Of a stretch of DNA of 64,000 nt, positions 51,260 to 60,649 are shown in pieces. Origin of the DNA: JOPF133 sp052144935 (GTDB lineage Bacteria > Acidobacteriota > Terriglobia > Bryobacterales > Bryobacteraceae); contig JBKQPR010000237.1 of NCBI GenBank assembly GCA_052144935.1, forward strand, positions 60,153 through 124,152, given 5' to 3'. The notes beneath the pieces were generated by a model. It made no database searches. It was not told the DNA's origin and saw nothing but the letters and a program-made list of their open reading frames with translations. Numbering within the stretch: position 1 is the stretch's first letter; every line of letters begins with the position of its first letter. A program made the translations under genes and the position numbers.

Positions 51260-53131
51260 ATGAAACACTGGAAGCGCGCGCTTCGGCCGGTTCTGCCTAG
51301 CGGCAAGTTCGGCGCTATTTTTTGCGCCATATTTTTGGCCCTGCGGCTGGCGCTCGGGGCCGCCGCGGAGATCGATCCGAAGGTTTACCTGAGCGACATC
51401 AAGTATCTGGCTTCCGACGAGTTAAAAGGCCGGCTGACGGGCAGCCCGGAGCTCGAAAAGGCAGCCGCTTTCATCTCCGCCAAGTTCCGGGAGTTCGGCC
51501 TTCAGCCGCTCAACGGCAAGAGCTTCTATCAGCCCTTCCCGGCCGTCACCGCGGCGCGCCTGGGCGCCGCCAACCGTTTCCGCTTCAGCGAAGAAGGACA
51601 TGCCACGGCGCTCGCATGCCCGCAGGATTTCGTGCCGCTTTACTTCTCGGCCGCCGGCAAATTCTCGGGCGGCGTGGTGTTCGCCGGCTACGGCATCACG
51701 GCCGCGGACCTGCACTACGACGACTACGCCGGCCTGGACGTTAAAGGCAAGCTGGTCCTGATCTTGCGGCATGAACCTCAAGAGGCCGATGAGCACAGCG
51801 TCTTCGATGGCACGAAGCTCACCGGGCACTCCCTGTTCACCAGCAAGGCTTCCAACGCCAAGATGCATGGCGCGGCCGGTGTGATCCTCATCAACGACAC
51901 GCCCAACCATCCGGGCGATGCCGACGATCTGCCGAAGTTCGCGGGCGACGACGGCCCCGACGACGCAGGTATCCCGTTCGTGCAGGTGAAGGCTGCGGCG
52001 GTCCGGCCCTGGTTCGCCGCGGCAGGCAAGAATCCGGATCAGGTTTCCGCGGCTATCGATAAGGATCTAAAGCCGCAATCTTTTGCCTTCCCGGCTTCCT
52101 TACAGGTCGATCTGCAGCTCGACGTGGAGCGCGACGTGAAGACCGTGGCCAACGTGGTGGGCTACCTGCCGGGCGAGACCGGGGAATATGTGGTGGTGGG
52201 GGCGCATTACGACCACCTCGGCCTGGGCGGCGCGCACTCGCTGGCCCCTAGCATGACCGGGACCATCCACCCCGGGGCCGACGACAATGCCTCCGGCACC
52301 GCCGGGGTGATCGAATTGGCGCGCTGGTTCGCCAAACAGCCCAAACAGAAACGTGGCATTCTGTTTTTGACCTTTGCGGGCGAGGAGGAGGGGCTGCTCG
52401 GCTCGGCCTACTACGTGCAACACCCCGATCTGCCGCTCGCCCAAGCCGTCGCCATGATCAATATGGACATGATCGGCCGCGTGCGCGACGGCAAGATTTT
52501 CATTGGCGGTTCGGACACCGGGACCACCCTGCGCGCGCTGCTGGACCAGGTGATCCCGAAATATCCCCTGCACGTGGACTACTCCGACAGCTCGGGCTAT
52601 GGATCGAGCGATCACACGTCGTTCACCATCGGCAAGGTGCCGGTGCTGTTCTTTTTCTCCGGGCTGCATGGGGACTACCATAAGCCCAGCGACACCTGGG
52701 ACAAGATCGACGCGCCGGACGCCGCCACGGTGCTCGAACTGGTTGCCGAAGTGGCCGAGGATCTGCGCGAAAGCCCCGGGCGGCCGCAATTCGTCCGGGT
52801 GGCGCCACCCACGGGGCATGGCGGGGGCGATGCGGGACCGGTGACTTCCTCCTCCGGCGGCGGCTACGGCCCGAGCTTCGGCTCGGTCCCCGATTTCGGC
52901 GAAGGGGTGAAAGGGGTGAAGTTCGCGGATGTCCGCGAAGGCACTCCAGCCGCCAAGGCGGGCCTGAAAGCCGGCGACGTCCTGGTGGAATTCGACGGCA
53001 AAGCCATCCAGAATCTCTACGATTTCACCTACGCGCTGCGAGCCAAGAAGCCCGGCGACGAAGTGAAGGTGAAAGTGCTGCGCAACGGCCAGCCGCTGGA
53101 AGTCAGCGTGGTGCTGACGAAGCGGGAGTAG
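51260..53131 (+). CDS. secreted M28 aminopeptidase with PA and PDZ domains
   Basis: 623 residues. Signal peptide about 18-36 (FGAIFCAIFLALRLALGAAA). LASDELKGRLTGSPELEKAA is the typical start of M28 enzymes. About 130-240 is a protease-associated (PA) insert. The di-zinc site is VVVGAHYDHLGLGG (His), PGADDNASGTAG (Asp), TFAGEEEGLLGS (Glu-Glu), NMDMIGRV (Asp) and GSSDHTSF (His). The last 95 residues are a PDZ domain (FADVREGTPAAKAGLKAGDV). Probable periplasmic or extracellular aminopeptidase acting downstream of endoproteases. In an operon with the DsbA-like gene. Confidence 0.92.
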   Translation: MKHWKRALRPVLPSGKFGAIFCAIFLALRLALGAAAEIDPKVYLSDIKYLASDELKGRLTGSPELEKAAAFISAKFREFGLQPLNGKSFYQPFPAVTAARLGAANRFRFSEEGHATALACPQDFVPLYFSAAGKFSGGVVFAGYGITAADLHYDDYAGLDVKGKLVLILRHEPQEADEHSVFDGTKLTGHSLFTSKASNAKMHGAAGVILINDTPNHPGDADDLPKFAGDDGPDDAGIPFVQVKAAAVRPWFAAAGKNPDQVSAAIDKDLKPQSFAFPASLQVDLQLDVERDVKTVANVVGYLPGETGEYVVVGAHYDHLGLGGAHSLAPSMTGTIHPGADDNASGTAGVIELARWFAKQPKQKRGILFLTFAGEEEGLLGSAYYVQHPDLPLAQAVAMINMDMIGRVRDGKIFIGGSDTGTTLRALLDQVIPKYPLHVDYSDSSGYGSSDHTSFTIGKVPVLFFFSGLHGDYHKPSDTWDKIDAPDAATVLELVAEVAEDLRESPGRPQFVRVAPPTGHGGGDAGPVTSSSGGGYGPSFGSVPDFGEGVKGVKFADVREGTPAAKAGLKAGDVLVEFDGKAIQNLYDFTYALRAKKPGDEVKVKVLRNGQPLEVSVVLTKRE

Positions 53132-53204
53132 GGGCGCGCAGGCGCCGGTACGAGCGGGGGGCGGTCCCTGGCGGGAACGTCTCTGGCGGCGGAAACCCTC
53201 GCGT

Positions 53205-53310
53205 CAGCGAGCAAAGCGGGCCGGCTGGTCGCGGAACGCCGTTCGGGCAGGCGATCGAGGGCGGCGAGGTACAGTTGTTCGATCTGCTGCGATCATCCGG
53301 GAGCATACCG
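53205..53310 (-). pseudogene. relic of a third Ser/Thr kinase copy (first codons only)
   Basis: The minus strand shows a degraded copy of the start shared by the next two kinase genes: ACCGGTATG, then CAGATCGAACAACTGTACC, GCCGCCCTCGA and CCCGAACGGCGTTCCGCG. About 30 codons are recognisable before similarity stops. It lies 12 bases beyond the stop of the first intact kinase, in the same orientation, so the array once held at least three copies. Confidence 0.6.
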
Positions 53311-53322
53311 GTGGGCGCGGCG

Positions 53323-56085
53323 TCAGTGTGCCTTCAACAGCGCGGTCCAGCCGGTGAGCAGGGTCAACGGGGCGGAGGAGTCCGACGGAAACGAGTTGAT
53401 CAGAAATCGGCCGTCGGCAGTCACGTCGTACTGAACGAAGGCAAGCCTGGCAGCCACGATACGCGTCTGAAACAGGAAGCGGGGCGCGCTGGCGGTTCCT
53501 TTCTTCGCGTCAAATTCGACTTCCATCAGTTTCTTGTCGGGCTGGATATAGAAAATGCGCCTCCCGTCGTGGCTCCAGCGAGGTTGTGCGCCGCCGTTGC
53601 TGGAGATTTGGATGCGCCCGCCTGGGCCATCGACTGGCTGAACGGAGACATCGGAGACGGCGGAGGCGATCCACTTTCCATCGGGAGAGAACTGGGCTTC
53701 CGCCCCCGCGCCCAAGTCTTTGGCTTCGCCCTGGCCGGCCGGGCAGATCGCCACGTGCGGCCGTCCCTTGGAAAAATCCATGAACGCAAGATGCCCATCG
53801 GGCGACCAATCGGCCGGAATGATGTTGGCGCCCTTACGCAGCGTCCGCGGCGGCCCCGATCGGTCCGATGGCGCCTGGCCTATCGAAGCCGCTCCACTGG
53901 TCGCGCTTTGATAGGTGATGAATCTGCCATCTCGCGTCCAGCGGGGAAACTGTTCGTTCCCGCCATCGGTGAGTTGCGTGCCGATTCCCCGCTGCAGATC
54001 GATGATGCGGATCACATGTTTCCCGTTGTGCGCGTCATCCGAGGCGACCGCCAGGAAGCGGCCGTCGGGCGATAAGCTGGGATCTTTGTAGCCGGCTTGC
54101 GGAAGTTGACTCAACTCATGGCCGTTCGGGTCGAACCAGGTCATCCTTGCCGGCGCATCCGCGGCGGACTGGAAGACCAGCAATCCATTGTCCGAGGCGG
54201 AGAATCCCGATTCTGAGAAAGACGCATCCCTCTCCAACTCCTGCTCGGCGAGGGGCACGGCGGGGCCGGTGGTTTGCAACTTGCCCGGATCGAAGGGTTG
54301 CGCCATCAGGCTGCGGTCACTTACGTAGAGCAGGTTGCCGGAAACAAAGATCACGTTGGTATAGAGATGCGGGAACAGCGGCTGGGCGTCCAGCGTTCCG
54401 AGCGAACCGGCGTAGATGCCATCGGCCTGCGTATCGCCGGGACCGCTCCAGTCCACGAAATACAGGAAGTGCTTGCCATCCGGGAGAAACCAGGGCCAAC
54501 GGTGGGCTTGGCCGCTCGACGCGCGCGAAAGCCTGGCCGCCGGCATAGTCGCGCCGCCGGCTGCCGGAACCCGAACGAGCGGCCCCGCGGCGTCCGGCGC
54601 GAAGACGATTTCGCCATCGCGGCTCCAGGTTCCTCCCCGCCCGACGGGGGCTTCCGCCAGAATCTGAACCGCGCCGCCCGCGATATCCAAGGTCTTCAGC
54701 TTGCGCCCGGCGAAGAATCCCAAATGATGGCTATCCGGCGCCCAGAAAGGGAATGCGGCATCCTCCGTATCGCTGAGTTGCTGCGCTGCCGATCCGGAGA
54801 GGGTGCGCACCCAGAGGGTGTTCTTCCCGTCCGCCCCCACCGCCACAAACGCCAGGTGGCGGCCATCGGGCGAAATCGCAAACTGGTACGGGACGAAGGA
54901 GAAGCCGGGCGGCGGCGGCAGCGATGCGCGGACCACCAGGGGCGGTTCCGGCGGCCTGCCGAAGCGATCTGCCGCCCACCAGGTTGCGGCGGCCAGCGCC
55001 ACCACCGCCGCGGCCGGGATCAGCCACCGTTTCCAGTTCTTCGGCTTCCCTGGGACGGCGGCGATGCCGGCCGGAACGGTTTCCGATGGCGGGACATCCA
55101 CGATCCAGCGCAGCTCGGCTTCCAAATCGCGCGCCGTCTGCCAGCGGTCGTCCGGGTCCTTGGCCAGGCAGCGCCGCACCAGCCGCTCCACAGCCGGGGG
55201 AACCGAAGAATCGACCGTCCGTATCGGCGGAGGGTCGGCGGTCATGATGGCCGAGATCACCGACGCGGTATTGTCGCCCGAGAACGCGCGCTTGCCGGAG
55301 ATCATCTCGTAGAGCACCGCGCCAAACGAAAAAATGTCGCTGCGCTCGCCGGCTTCCTTGCCTTGCACCTGCTCCGGCGACATGTAGTGCAGCGTGCCCA
55401 GAATGGCCCCCGCGCCGGTCAGACCGGTCTGAGTTTCATCGTCCGGCTTCACGGCTGTTTTGGCCAGACCGAAATCCAACACCTTCACCGAGGAGCGCCC
55501 TTTGGACCCCGTTACCAGGATGTTTGCGGGCTTCAGGTCGCGGTGGACGATTCCCTTGCGGTGCGCCGCATCCAGCGCATCGGCAATTTGCACGGCATAG
55601 CGCAGGGCATCCGCCAGCGGCAGAGGGCCCTTCAAGGGCTGGCCTTCCACCAGCTCCATCACCAGGTAGTTGGGGCCGATATCGTGAAGGGTGCAGATAT
55701 TGGGGTGATTGAGAGCCGCGATAGCGCGCGCTTCCCGTTCGAAGCGTCCGCTGAACCGCAACTTGGAGACCTTGAGGGCCACGGTGCGGTCGAGGCGCGT
55801 GTCGCGGGCCTTGTAGACGGCGCCCATGCCGCCGGCGCCGAGCGGTCCCAGGATCTGGTACGGACCAAGCTGCGCGCCGGGCTTCAGTGGACCGTCGTCA
55901 GGGGCTTGCCAGAGTGGCGCATCGAGGACGTCCTCGGCGGACGGTTGTAACAACGATTCCACTTCGCGGCGGAGGTCCTGGTCGCCGCGAGCGGCTTCTT
56001 CGAGAAACGCGGAACGCAGTTCAGGCGGCCGATCTCGTGCGGCATGGTACAGTTGTTCGATCTGCCGCCTTCGTTCGGGGGTCAT
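53323..56085 (-). CDS. Ser/Thr protein kinase with C-terminal TolB-like propeller (paralogue 1)
   Basis: 920 residues. MTPERRRQIEQLYHAA is the usual start of Acidobacterial/Planctomycete kinases. The kinase domain at about 72-335 has the Gly loop LGAGGMGAVYKA, ATP-binding K105 (VALKV), HRDLKPAN at 181-188, DFG at 204-206 and MSPEQVQG. One membrane helix at about 353-372 (LIPAAAVVALAAATWWAADR) leads to a TolB/WD-type propeller outside (FAISPDGRHLAFVAVGADGK, FWAPDSHHLGFFAGRKL, FSPDGKWIASAVSDVSV). It likely senses an external signal and phosphorylates internal targets. TATAAT 14 bases before the ATG suggests a short-leader transcript. Confidence 0.93.
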   Translation of the reverse strand: MTPERRRQIEQLYHAARDRPPELRSAFLEEAARGDQDLRREVESLLQPSAEDVLDAPLWQAPDDGPLKPGAQLGPYQILGPLGAGGMGAVYKARDTRLDRTVALKVSKLRFSGRFEREARAIAALNHPNICTLHDIGPNYLVMELVEGQPLKGPLPLADALRYAVQIADALDAAHRKGIVHRDLKPANILVTGSKGRSSVKVLDFGLAKTAVKPDDETQTGLTGAGAILGTLHYMSPEQVQGKEAGERSDIFSFGAVLYEMISGKRAFSGDNTASVISAIMTADPPPIRTVDSSVPPAVERLVRRCLAKDPDDRWQTARDLEAELRWIVDVPPSETVPAGIAAVPGKPKNWKRWLIPAAAVVALAAATWWAADRFGRPPEPPLVVRASLPPPPGFSFVPYQFAISPDGRHLAFVAVGADGKNTLWVRTLSGSAAQQLSDTEDAAFPFWAPDSHHLGFFAGRKLKTLDIAGGAVQILAEAPVGRGGTWSRDGEIVFAPDAAGPLVRVPAAGGATMPAARLSRASSGQAHRWPWFLPDGKHFLYFVDWSGPGDTQADGIYAGSLGTLDAQPLFPHLYTNVIFVSGNLLYVSDRSLMAQPFDPGKLQTTGPAVPLAEQELERDASFSESGFSASDNGLLVFQSAADAPARMTWFDPNGHELSQLPQAGYKDPSLSPDGRFLAVASDDAHNGKHVIRIIDLQRGIGTQLTDGGNEQFPRWTRDGRFITYQSATSGAASIGQAPSDRSGPPRTLRKGANIIPADWSPDGHLAFMDFSKGRPHVAICPAGQGEAKDLGAGAEAQFSPDGKWIASAVSDVSVQPVDGPGGRIQISSNGGAQPRWSHDGRRIFYIQPDKKLMEVEFDAKKGTASAPRFLFQTRIVAARLAFVQYDVTADGRFLINSFPSDSSAPLTLLTGWTALLKAH

Positions 56086-56099
56086 ACCAGTTGGTGCAG

Positions 56100-56105
56100 A
56101 TTATA
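56100..56105 (-). promoter_or_regulatory. TATAAT box 14 nt before kinase paralogue 1
   Basis: The minus strand reads GCTATAATCTGCACC 14 bases before the start codon. The same box and spacing occurs before paralogue 2 (58914-58919), so the promoter was duplicated with the gene. Confidence 0.5.
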
Positions 56106-56130
56106 GCACCGGCGTTTCACGAGGCCCGCG

Positions 56131-58899
56131 TCAGTGTGCCTTCAACAGCGCGGTCCAGCCGGTGAGCAGGGTCAATGGGGCGGAAGAGTCCGACGGAAAC
56201 GAGTTGATCAGGAACCGGCCGTCGGGAGCCACGTCGTACTGAAGGTAGGCCAGCTTGGTAGCGACGATGCGGGTCTGAAACAGCACGCGGGGCACGCTGG
56301 CTGTCCCTTTCTCCGCGTCAAATTCCACCTCCATCAGTTTCTTGTCGGGTTGGATATAGAAAAGGCGCTTCCCGTCGTGGCTCCAGCGAGGCTGGGCGCC
56401 ACCGTTGCTGGAGATCTGGATGCGACCGCCGGGGCCTTGGACCGTCTGAACGTAGATTCCATCATTTGCGTAGCCGATCCATTTTCCGTCGGGAGAGAAC
56501 TGGGCCTCCGCGCCCTCGCCCAGGTCTTTGACTTCGCCATCGGCGGCCGAGTAGATCGCCACGTCGGGCGGTCCCTTGGTAAAATCCATAAACGCGAGAT
56601 GTCCATCGGGCGACCAATCCGTTGGCGCCATGGTAGCGCCCTTCCGTAGGGTCCGCGGCGCCGACGATCCGTCCCAAGGTACGTGATTCAACGAAGCCGT
56701 TTCGTTGGTCGTGGTTTGATACGTGATGAACCTGCCATCGCGCGTCCAGTGAGGATTCTGTTCGTTCCCGCCATCGGTGAGACGCGTGCCGATTCCCCGC
56801 CGAAGGTCGATTATGCGGATAAAATACTTCCCGTTGTGGGCGTCATCCGAGGCGACCGCCAGGAAGCGGCCATCCGGCGATAAGCTCGGATCTTTGTAAC
56901 CGGCCTCCGGAAGGTGGTTCAACTCATGGCCGGCCGCATCGAACCAGGTCATCCGCGCAGGCGCATCGGCGGCGGACTGGAAGACCAGTAACCCATTGTC
57001 CGAGGCGGAGAATCCCGATTGCGACCAGCCCGGATCCTTCTCCAATTCCTGCTCCGCGATGGGCACGGCGGGGCCAGTGGTTTCGAGCTTGCCCGGATCG
57101 AAGGGCTGCGCCATCAGGCTGCGGTCAATTACATAGAGCAGGTTGCCGGAGGCAAAGATTACGTTGCTTTTGAGGTGCGGTAACACAGGCTTAACGTCCG
57201 GCGTTGCGAGCGAACCGGCGTAGATACCATCGGCCTGCGTATCGCCGGGACCGCTCCGATCAATGAAATAAAGGAAGTGCTTGCCATCCGGGAGAAACCA
57301 GGGCCAGCGGTGGGCTTGGCTGCTGCCTGCGTGCGCAAGCCTGGTGGCTGGCGCAAGCGCGCCGCCGGCCGCTGGGACGCGAACGAGCGGCCCCGCAACG
57401 CCGTCCGGCGCGAAGACGATCTCGCCATCGCGGCTCCAGCTTCCTCCCCCTCCGTCGAGGGCTTCCGACACGATCTGCACCGCGCCGCCTGCGATATCCA
57501 TGATCTTGAACTTTTCGCCGGCGAAGAATCCGACATGATGGCTGTCGGGCGACCAGAAGGGGAACGAGGCGTCCTCGGCGCCGCTGAGCTGCTGCGCAGC
57601 CGAGGCGGAAAGGGTGCGCAGCCACAGGGTGTTTCTGCCATCCGCCCCCACGGCCACAAACGCCATGTGGCGGCCATCGGGCGAAAGCGCAAACTGATAC
57701 GGGACAAAGGAGAAGCCGGGCGGCGGCAGCAGCGACGAGCGTACCGCCTGGGGCGGTTCGGGTGCCCTGGCGAAGCGATCCGCCGCCCACCAGGTTGCGG
57801 CGGCCAGCGCCACCACGGCCGCGGCCGGAAGCAGCCACCGTTTCCACTTCTTCGGCTTCCCGGGGACGGCGGCGGCGATGCCGGCCGGAACGGTTTCCGA
57901 TGGTGGGACATCCACGATCCAGCGCAGCTCGGCTTCCAAATCGCGCGCCGTCTGCCAGCGGTCGTCCGGGTCCTTGGCCACACAGCGCCGCACCACCCGT
58001 TCCAGAGCCGCGGGAACCGGAGAATCGAGCGTGCGCAGCGGCGGAGGGTCGGCGGTCATGATGGCCGAGATCACCGACGCGGTGTTGTCGCCGCCGAACG
58101 CGCGTTTCCCCGCGATCATCTCATAGAGCACCGCGCCAAACGAGAAAATGTCGCTGCGCGCGCCGGCTTCCCTTCCTTGCACCTGTTCCGGCGACATGTA
58201 GTGCAGCGTGCCCAGGATGGTCCCCGCGCCGGTCAGACCAGTCTGAGTTTCATCGTCCGGCTTCACCGCGATTGTGGCCAGGCCGAAATCCAATACCTTC
58301 ACCGTGGAGCGTCCTTTGGCCCCCGTCACCAGGATGTTTCCGGGTTTCAGGTCGCGATGGACGATTCCCTTGCGGTGCGCCGCATCCAGCGCATCGGCAA
58401 TTTGCACGGCGTAGCGCAGGGCATCGGACAGCGGCAGAGGGCCTTTCAAGGGTTGGCCTTCCACCAGCTCCATCACCAGATAGTTGGGGCCGATATCGTG
58501 CAAAGTGCAGATGTTGGGGTGGTTGAGAGCCGCGATGGCGCGCGCTTCCCGTTCGAAACGTCCGCTGAACCGTACCGAAGAGACTTTGATGGCCACAGTA
58601 CGGTCGAGGCGCGTGTCGCGGGCCTTGTAGACCGCGCCCATGCCGCCGGCGCCCAGCGGCCCCAGGATCTGGTAGGGACCGAGCTGCGCGCCGGGCTTCA
58701 GTGGACCGTCGCCGGGGGCTTGCCATAGCGGCGCATCGAGCTCGCCATCGGCGGACTGTTGCAGCAGCGATTGCACCTCGCGGCGGAGATCCTGGTCGCC
58801 GCCAGCGGCCTCTTTGAGAAACGCGGAACGCCGTTCGGGTGGCCGCTCGAGGGCGGCGCGGTACAGTTGCTCGATCTGCCGCCTTCGTTCGGGGGTCAT
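56131..58899 (-). CDS. Ser/Thr protein kinase with C-terminal TolB-like propeller (paralogue 2)
   Basis: 922 residues, a near twin of the downstream gene along the whole length and sharing its last residues TLLTGWTALLKAH. Kinase residues are intact: LGAGGMGAVYKA, VAIKV lysine, HRDLKPGN, DFGLATIA, MSPEQVQG. The membrane helix is LLPAAAVVALAAATWWAADR. Differences from paralogue 1 concentrate in the propeller (for example TNETASLNHVPWDGSSAPRT versus TSGAASIGQAPSDRSGPPRT), as expected if sensor specificity diverged. The two are in tandem, 45 bp apart, each with its own TATAAT box. Confidence 0.93.
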   Translation of the reverse strand: MTPERRRQIEQLYRAALERPPERRSAFLKEAAGGDQDLRREVQSLLQQSADGELDAPLWQAPGDGPLKPGAQLGPYQILGPLGAGGMGAVYKARDTRLDRTVAIKVSSVRFSGRFEREARAIAALNHPNICTLHDIGPNYLVMELVEGQPLKGPLPLSDALRYAVQIADALDAAHRKGIVHRDLKPGNILVTGAKGRSTVKVLDFGLATIAVKPDDETQTGLTGAGTILGTLHYMSPEQVQGREAGARSDIFSFGAVLYEMIAGKRAFGGDNTASVISAIMTADPPPLRTLDSPVPAALERVVRRCVAKDPDDRWQTARDLEAELRWIVDVPPSETVPAGIAAAVPGKPKKWKRWLLPAAAVVALAAATWWAADRFARAPEPPQAVRSSLLPPPGFSFVPYQFALSPDGRHMAFVAVGADGRNTLWLRTLSASAAQQLSGAEDASFPFWSPDSHHVGFFAGEKFKIMDIAGGAVQIVSEALDGGGGSWSRDGEIVFAPDGVAGPLVRVPAAGGALAPATRLAHAGSSQAHRWPWFLPDGKHFLYFIDRSGPGDTQADGIYAGSLATPDVKPVLPHLKSNVIFASGNLLYVIDRSLMAQPFDPGKLETTGPAVPIAEQELEKDPGWSQSGFSASDNGLLVFQSAADAPARMTWFDAAGHELNHLPEAGYKDPSLSPDGRFLAVASDDAHNGKYFIRIIDLRRGIGTRLTDGGNEQNPHWTRDGRFITYQTTTNETASLNHVPWDGSSAPRTLRKGATMAPTDWSPDGHLAFMDFTKGPPDVAIYSAADGEVKDLGEGAEAQFSPDGKWIGYANDGIYVQTVQGPGGRIQISSNGGAQPRWSHDGKRLFYIQPDKKLMEVEFDAEKGTASVPRVLFQTRIVATKLAYLQYDVAPDGRFLINSFPSDSSAPLTLLTGWTALLKAH

Positions 58900-58980
58900 A
58901 CCGGTTGGTGAGAATTATAGCACCGGCGTTTCACTCCGCCGCGGCGGCGTGCAGCGTGTGCTGCAATCGCGCGGCCAGGC

Positions 58981-59184
58981 CAAGATGGATCAACTCCACG
59001 TCTTTGGCAGCGAAACAAAGCGGTGCGCAGCGAGTTGGTGGCGCTGGATGACGCTCCGGACGCGCTGGCCCGATTCGACGCGCGGAAGGCCAAGGCGGTG
59101 GAGATGCGGTTCTTCGGCGGGATGAGTGTGGAAGAGAAAGCCGAGGTGTTGGAGATTTCACCCCGGAGCGTCCTGGGCGATTGA
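58981..59184 (+). pseudogene. TIGR02999-like ECF sigma factor relic
   Basis: One frame reads SELVALDDAPDALARF, DARKAKAVEMRFFGGMSVEE and KAEVLEISPRSVLGD before a TGA. This is sigma region 4 of the extracytoplasmic sigma factors often found with such kinases in Acidobacteria and Planctomycetes. The expected SPRTVxRDWxLARAWL ending is broken: TGA replaces the Trp codon, and the residual GAACCTGGCGCGTGCC follows out of frame. Region 2 is missing. It is divergent from the kinase pair. Confidence 0.65.
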
Positions 59185-59221
59185 GAACCTGGCGCGTGCC
59201 GGGCTAATCAGTTGGGAGATC

Positions 59222-59404
59222 CCCCGGCTCTGCCGGGGAGGCAGTAGAAGTTTGACAGATCCGGGAGTGTGCATTTCGCCGAGTTCTGGCACACAACCGG
59301 AAAGATCCGCACTGCCGGCGGCCCGAAGCTCCCGTTCTTGATCGGTTGCGATCAGGCCCCTTTGAGGGGCCAGCAACCGCAAAAGCCTCCGGCTCTGCCG
59401 GAGG
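59222..59404. repeat. cluster of strong three-base-loop hairpins
   Basis: Hairpin 1: CCCCGGC-TCT-GCCGGGG (59222-59238). Hairpin 2: GGCCCCT-TTG-AGGGGCC (59355-59371), enclosed by CGGTTGC (59343) and GCAACCG (59373). Hairpin 3: CCTCCGGC-TCT-GCCGGAGG (59386-59404). Hairpins 1 and 3 share the CCGGCTCTGCCGG core. No coding sequence lies between; the rest of 59185-59510 shows nothing else. Confidence 0.65.
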
Positions 59405-59510
59405 ATTGTTACTGCGCGAGATGGGGAAATAGGGGCTGCCCGCGGCGGGACCAAAGACCGCAGCGCCGCCGCACCGCGCCCTTCAAGTCGAAGACTCGGC
59501 CACATTTAGT

Positions 59511-60506
59511 ATGATGATAGTAATGTCCCAGCGGGAATCAATGGTCGCCCCGCCGGCTGGATTCTCGCCGCAAGCCGCCGCCAGGCTGGCCGGCCTGGAG
59601 CGATCGCTCTCGACCGCCCTGAATGGCAAACCCGAAGTGATTCGCCTCTCGCTGGTGTGTCTGCTGGCGCGCGGGCATCTGCTGCTGGAGGATGTGCCGG
59701 GGGTCGGCAAGACTACCCTGGCCCAGGCGCTGGCGCGCTCGGTTTCCTGCCGCTTTCACCGGTTGCAATTCACCAGCGATATGCTGCCCAGCGATGTCCT
59801 GGGAGTGACCATTTACAACGCCCACGTGGGGGCCTTCGAGTTCAAGCCGGGGCCGATCTTCAGCAATTTTCTGCTGGCCGACGAGATCAATCGCACCACT
59901 CCCAAAACGCAATCCGCGCTGCTGGAGGCCATGAACGAAGGACAGGTCACGCTGGATGGCAAATCGCACCCTTTGCCGCGTCCGTTCATGGTGATTGCGA
60001 CGCAGAATCCGGTGGAGCACCACGGGACTTACCCGCTGCCCGAATCGCAGCTCGACCGTTTCCTGATGCGGCTGCGGATCGGCTATCCGGACGCCGCCAG
60101 CGAGCGCGAGATTCTGCGCCACAACGACCGGCCGGGGCCCCAGTTCGAGGAGCCGGGAGTGCTGGGCGAGGACGTGCTGCAGCTTCAGGAGGCGGTGCAG
60201 CGGGTGACCGTGGAAGAGTCGCTGGTGGATTACATTCTGGCCATCGTGGAGCGCACCCGCCATCATGAATCCCTCACCCTGGGCGTGAGCCCGCGCGGCT
60301 CGCAAGCGCTTTTCCGCGCGGCGCAAGCGCTGGCGCTCGTCGAAGGCCGCGATTTCGCGATCCCCGACGACGTGAAGCGGCTGGCCGCGCCGCTGTTCGC
60401 GCATCGCGTGGCGATCAACACCCGCACCACCCTGGTCGAGCGCCGCGCCGAAGCGGGCGAGCGGATTATTGAAGAGATCCTGAGCCAGGTGGAAGTGCCT
60501 TTGTAG
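59511..60506 (+). CDS. MoxR-family AAA+ ATPase
   Basis: 331 residues; starts at 59511, 59523 or 59541 are all possible. Walker A is LLEDVPGVGKTTLAQALARS (about 60-79) and Walker B NFLLADEINRTTPKTQSALL, followed by the sensor-1 region VIATQNPVEHHGTYPLPESQ and the lid HHESLTLGVSPRGSQALFRA. This is the AAA_3 MoxR type, a chaperone-like ATPase that usually works with VWA-domain proteins or DUF58 proteins; neither is beside it here. The gene is followed by repeat A copy 3. Confidence 0.93.
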   Translation: MMIVMSQRESMVAPPAGFSPQAAARLAGLERSLSTALNGKPEVIRLSLVCLLARGHLLLEDVPGVGKTTLAQALARSVSCRFHRLQFTSDMLPSDVLGVTIYNAHVGAFEFKPGPIFSNFLLADEINRTTPKTQSALLEAMNEGQVTLDGKSHPLPRPFMVIATQNPVEHHGTYPLPESQLDRFLMRLRIGYPDAASEREILRHNDRPGPQFEEPGVLGEDVLQLQEAVQRVTVEESLVDYILAIVERTRHHESLTLGVSPRGSQALFRAAQALALVEGRDFAIPDDVKRLAAPLFAHRVAINTRTTLVERRAEAGERIIEEILSQVEVPL

Positions 60507-60516
60507 GGGCCCTGTA

Positions 60517-60618
60517 TTCACCGCGGAGACGCGAAGACCGCGGAGGAAGCGCAGAGAAACCTTTATTTTTGTTTTTCTCAGCGATTCCTCTGCGTTCTCC
60601 GCGTCTCCGCGGTGAGAA
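60517..60618. repeat. dispersed inverted repeat, family A, copy 3
   Basis: The left arm TTCACCGCGGAGACGCG and the right arm CGCGTCTCCGCGGTGAGAA are reverse complements, and the stem continues inward with mismatches around a T-rich loop. It sits between the MoxR and YchF genes. Arms are related to, but not identical with, copies 1 and 2. Confidence 0.85.
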
Positions 60619-60649
60619 TCGATGCTACCAGTTATATTGACTGCTGATT

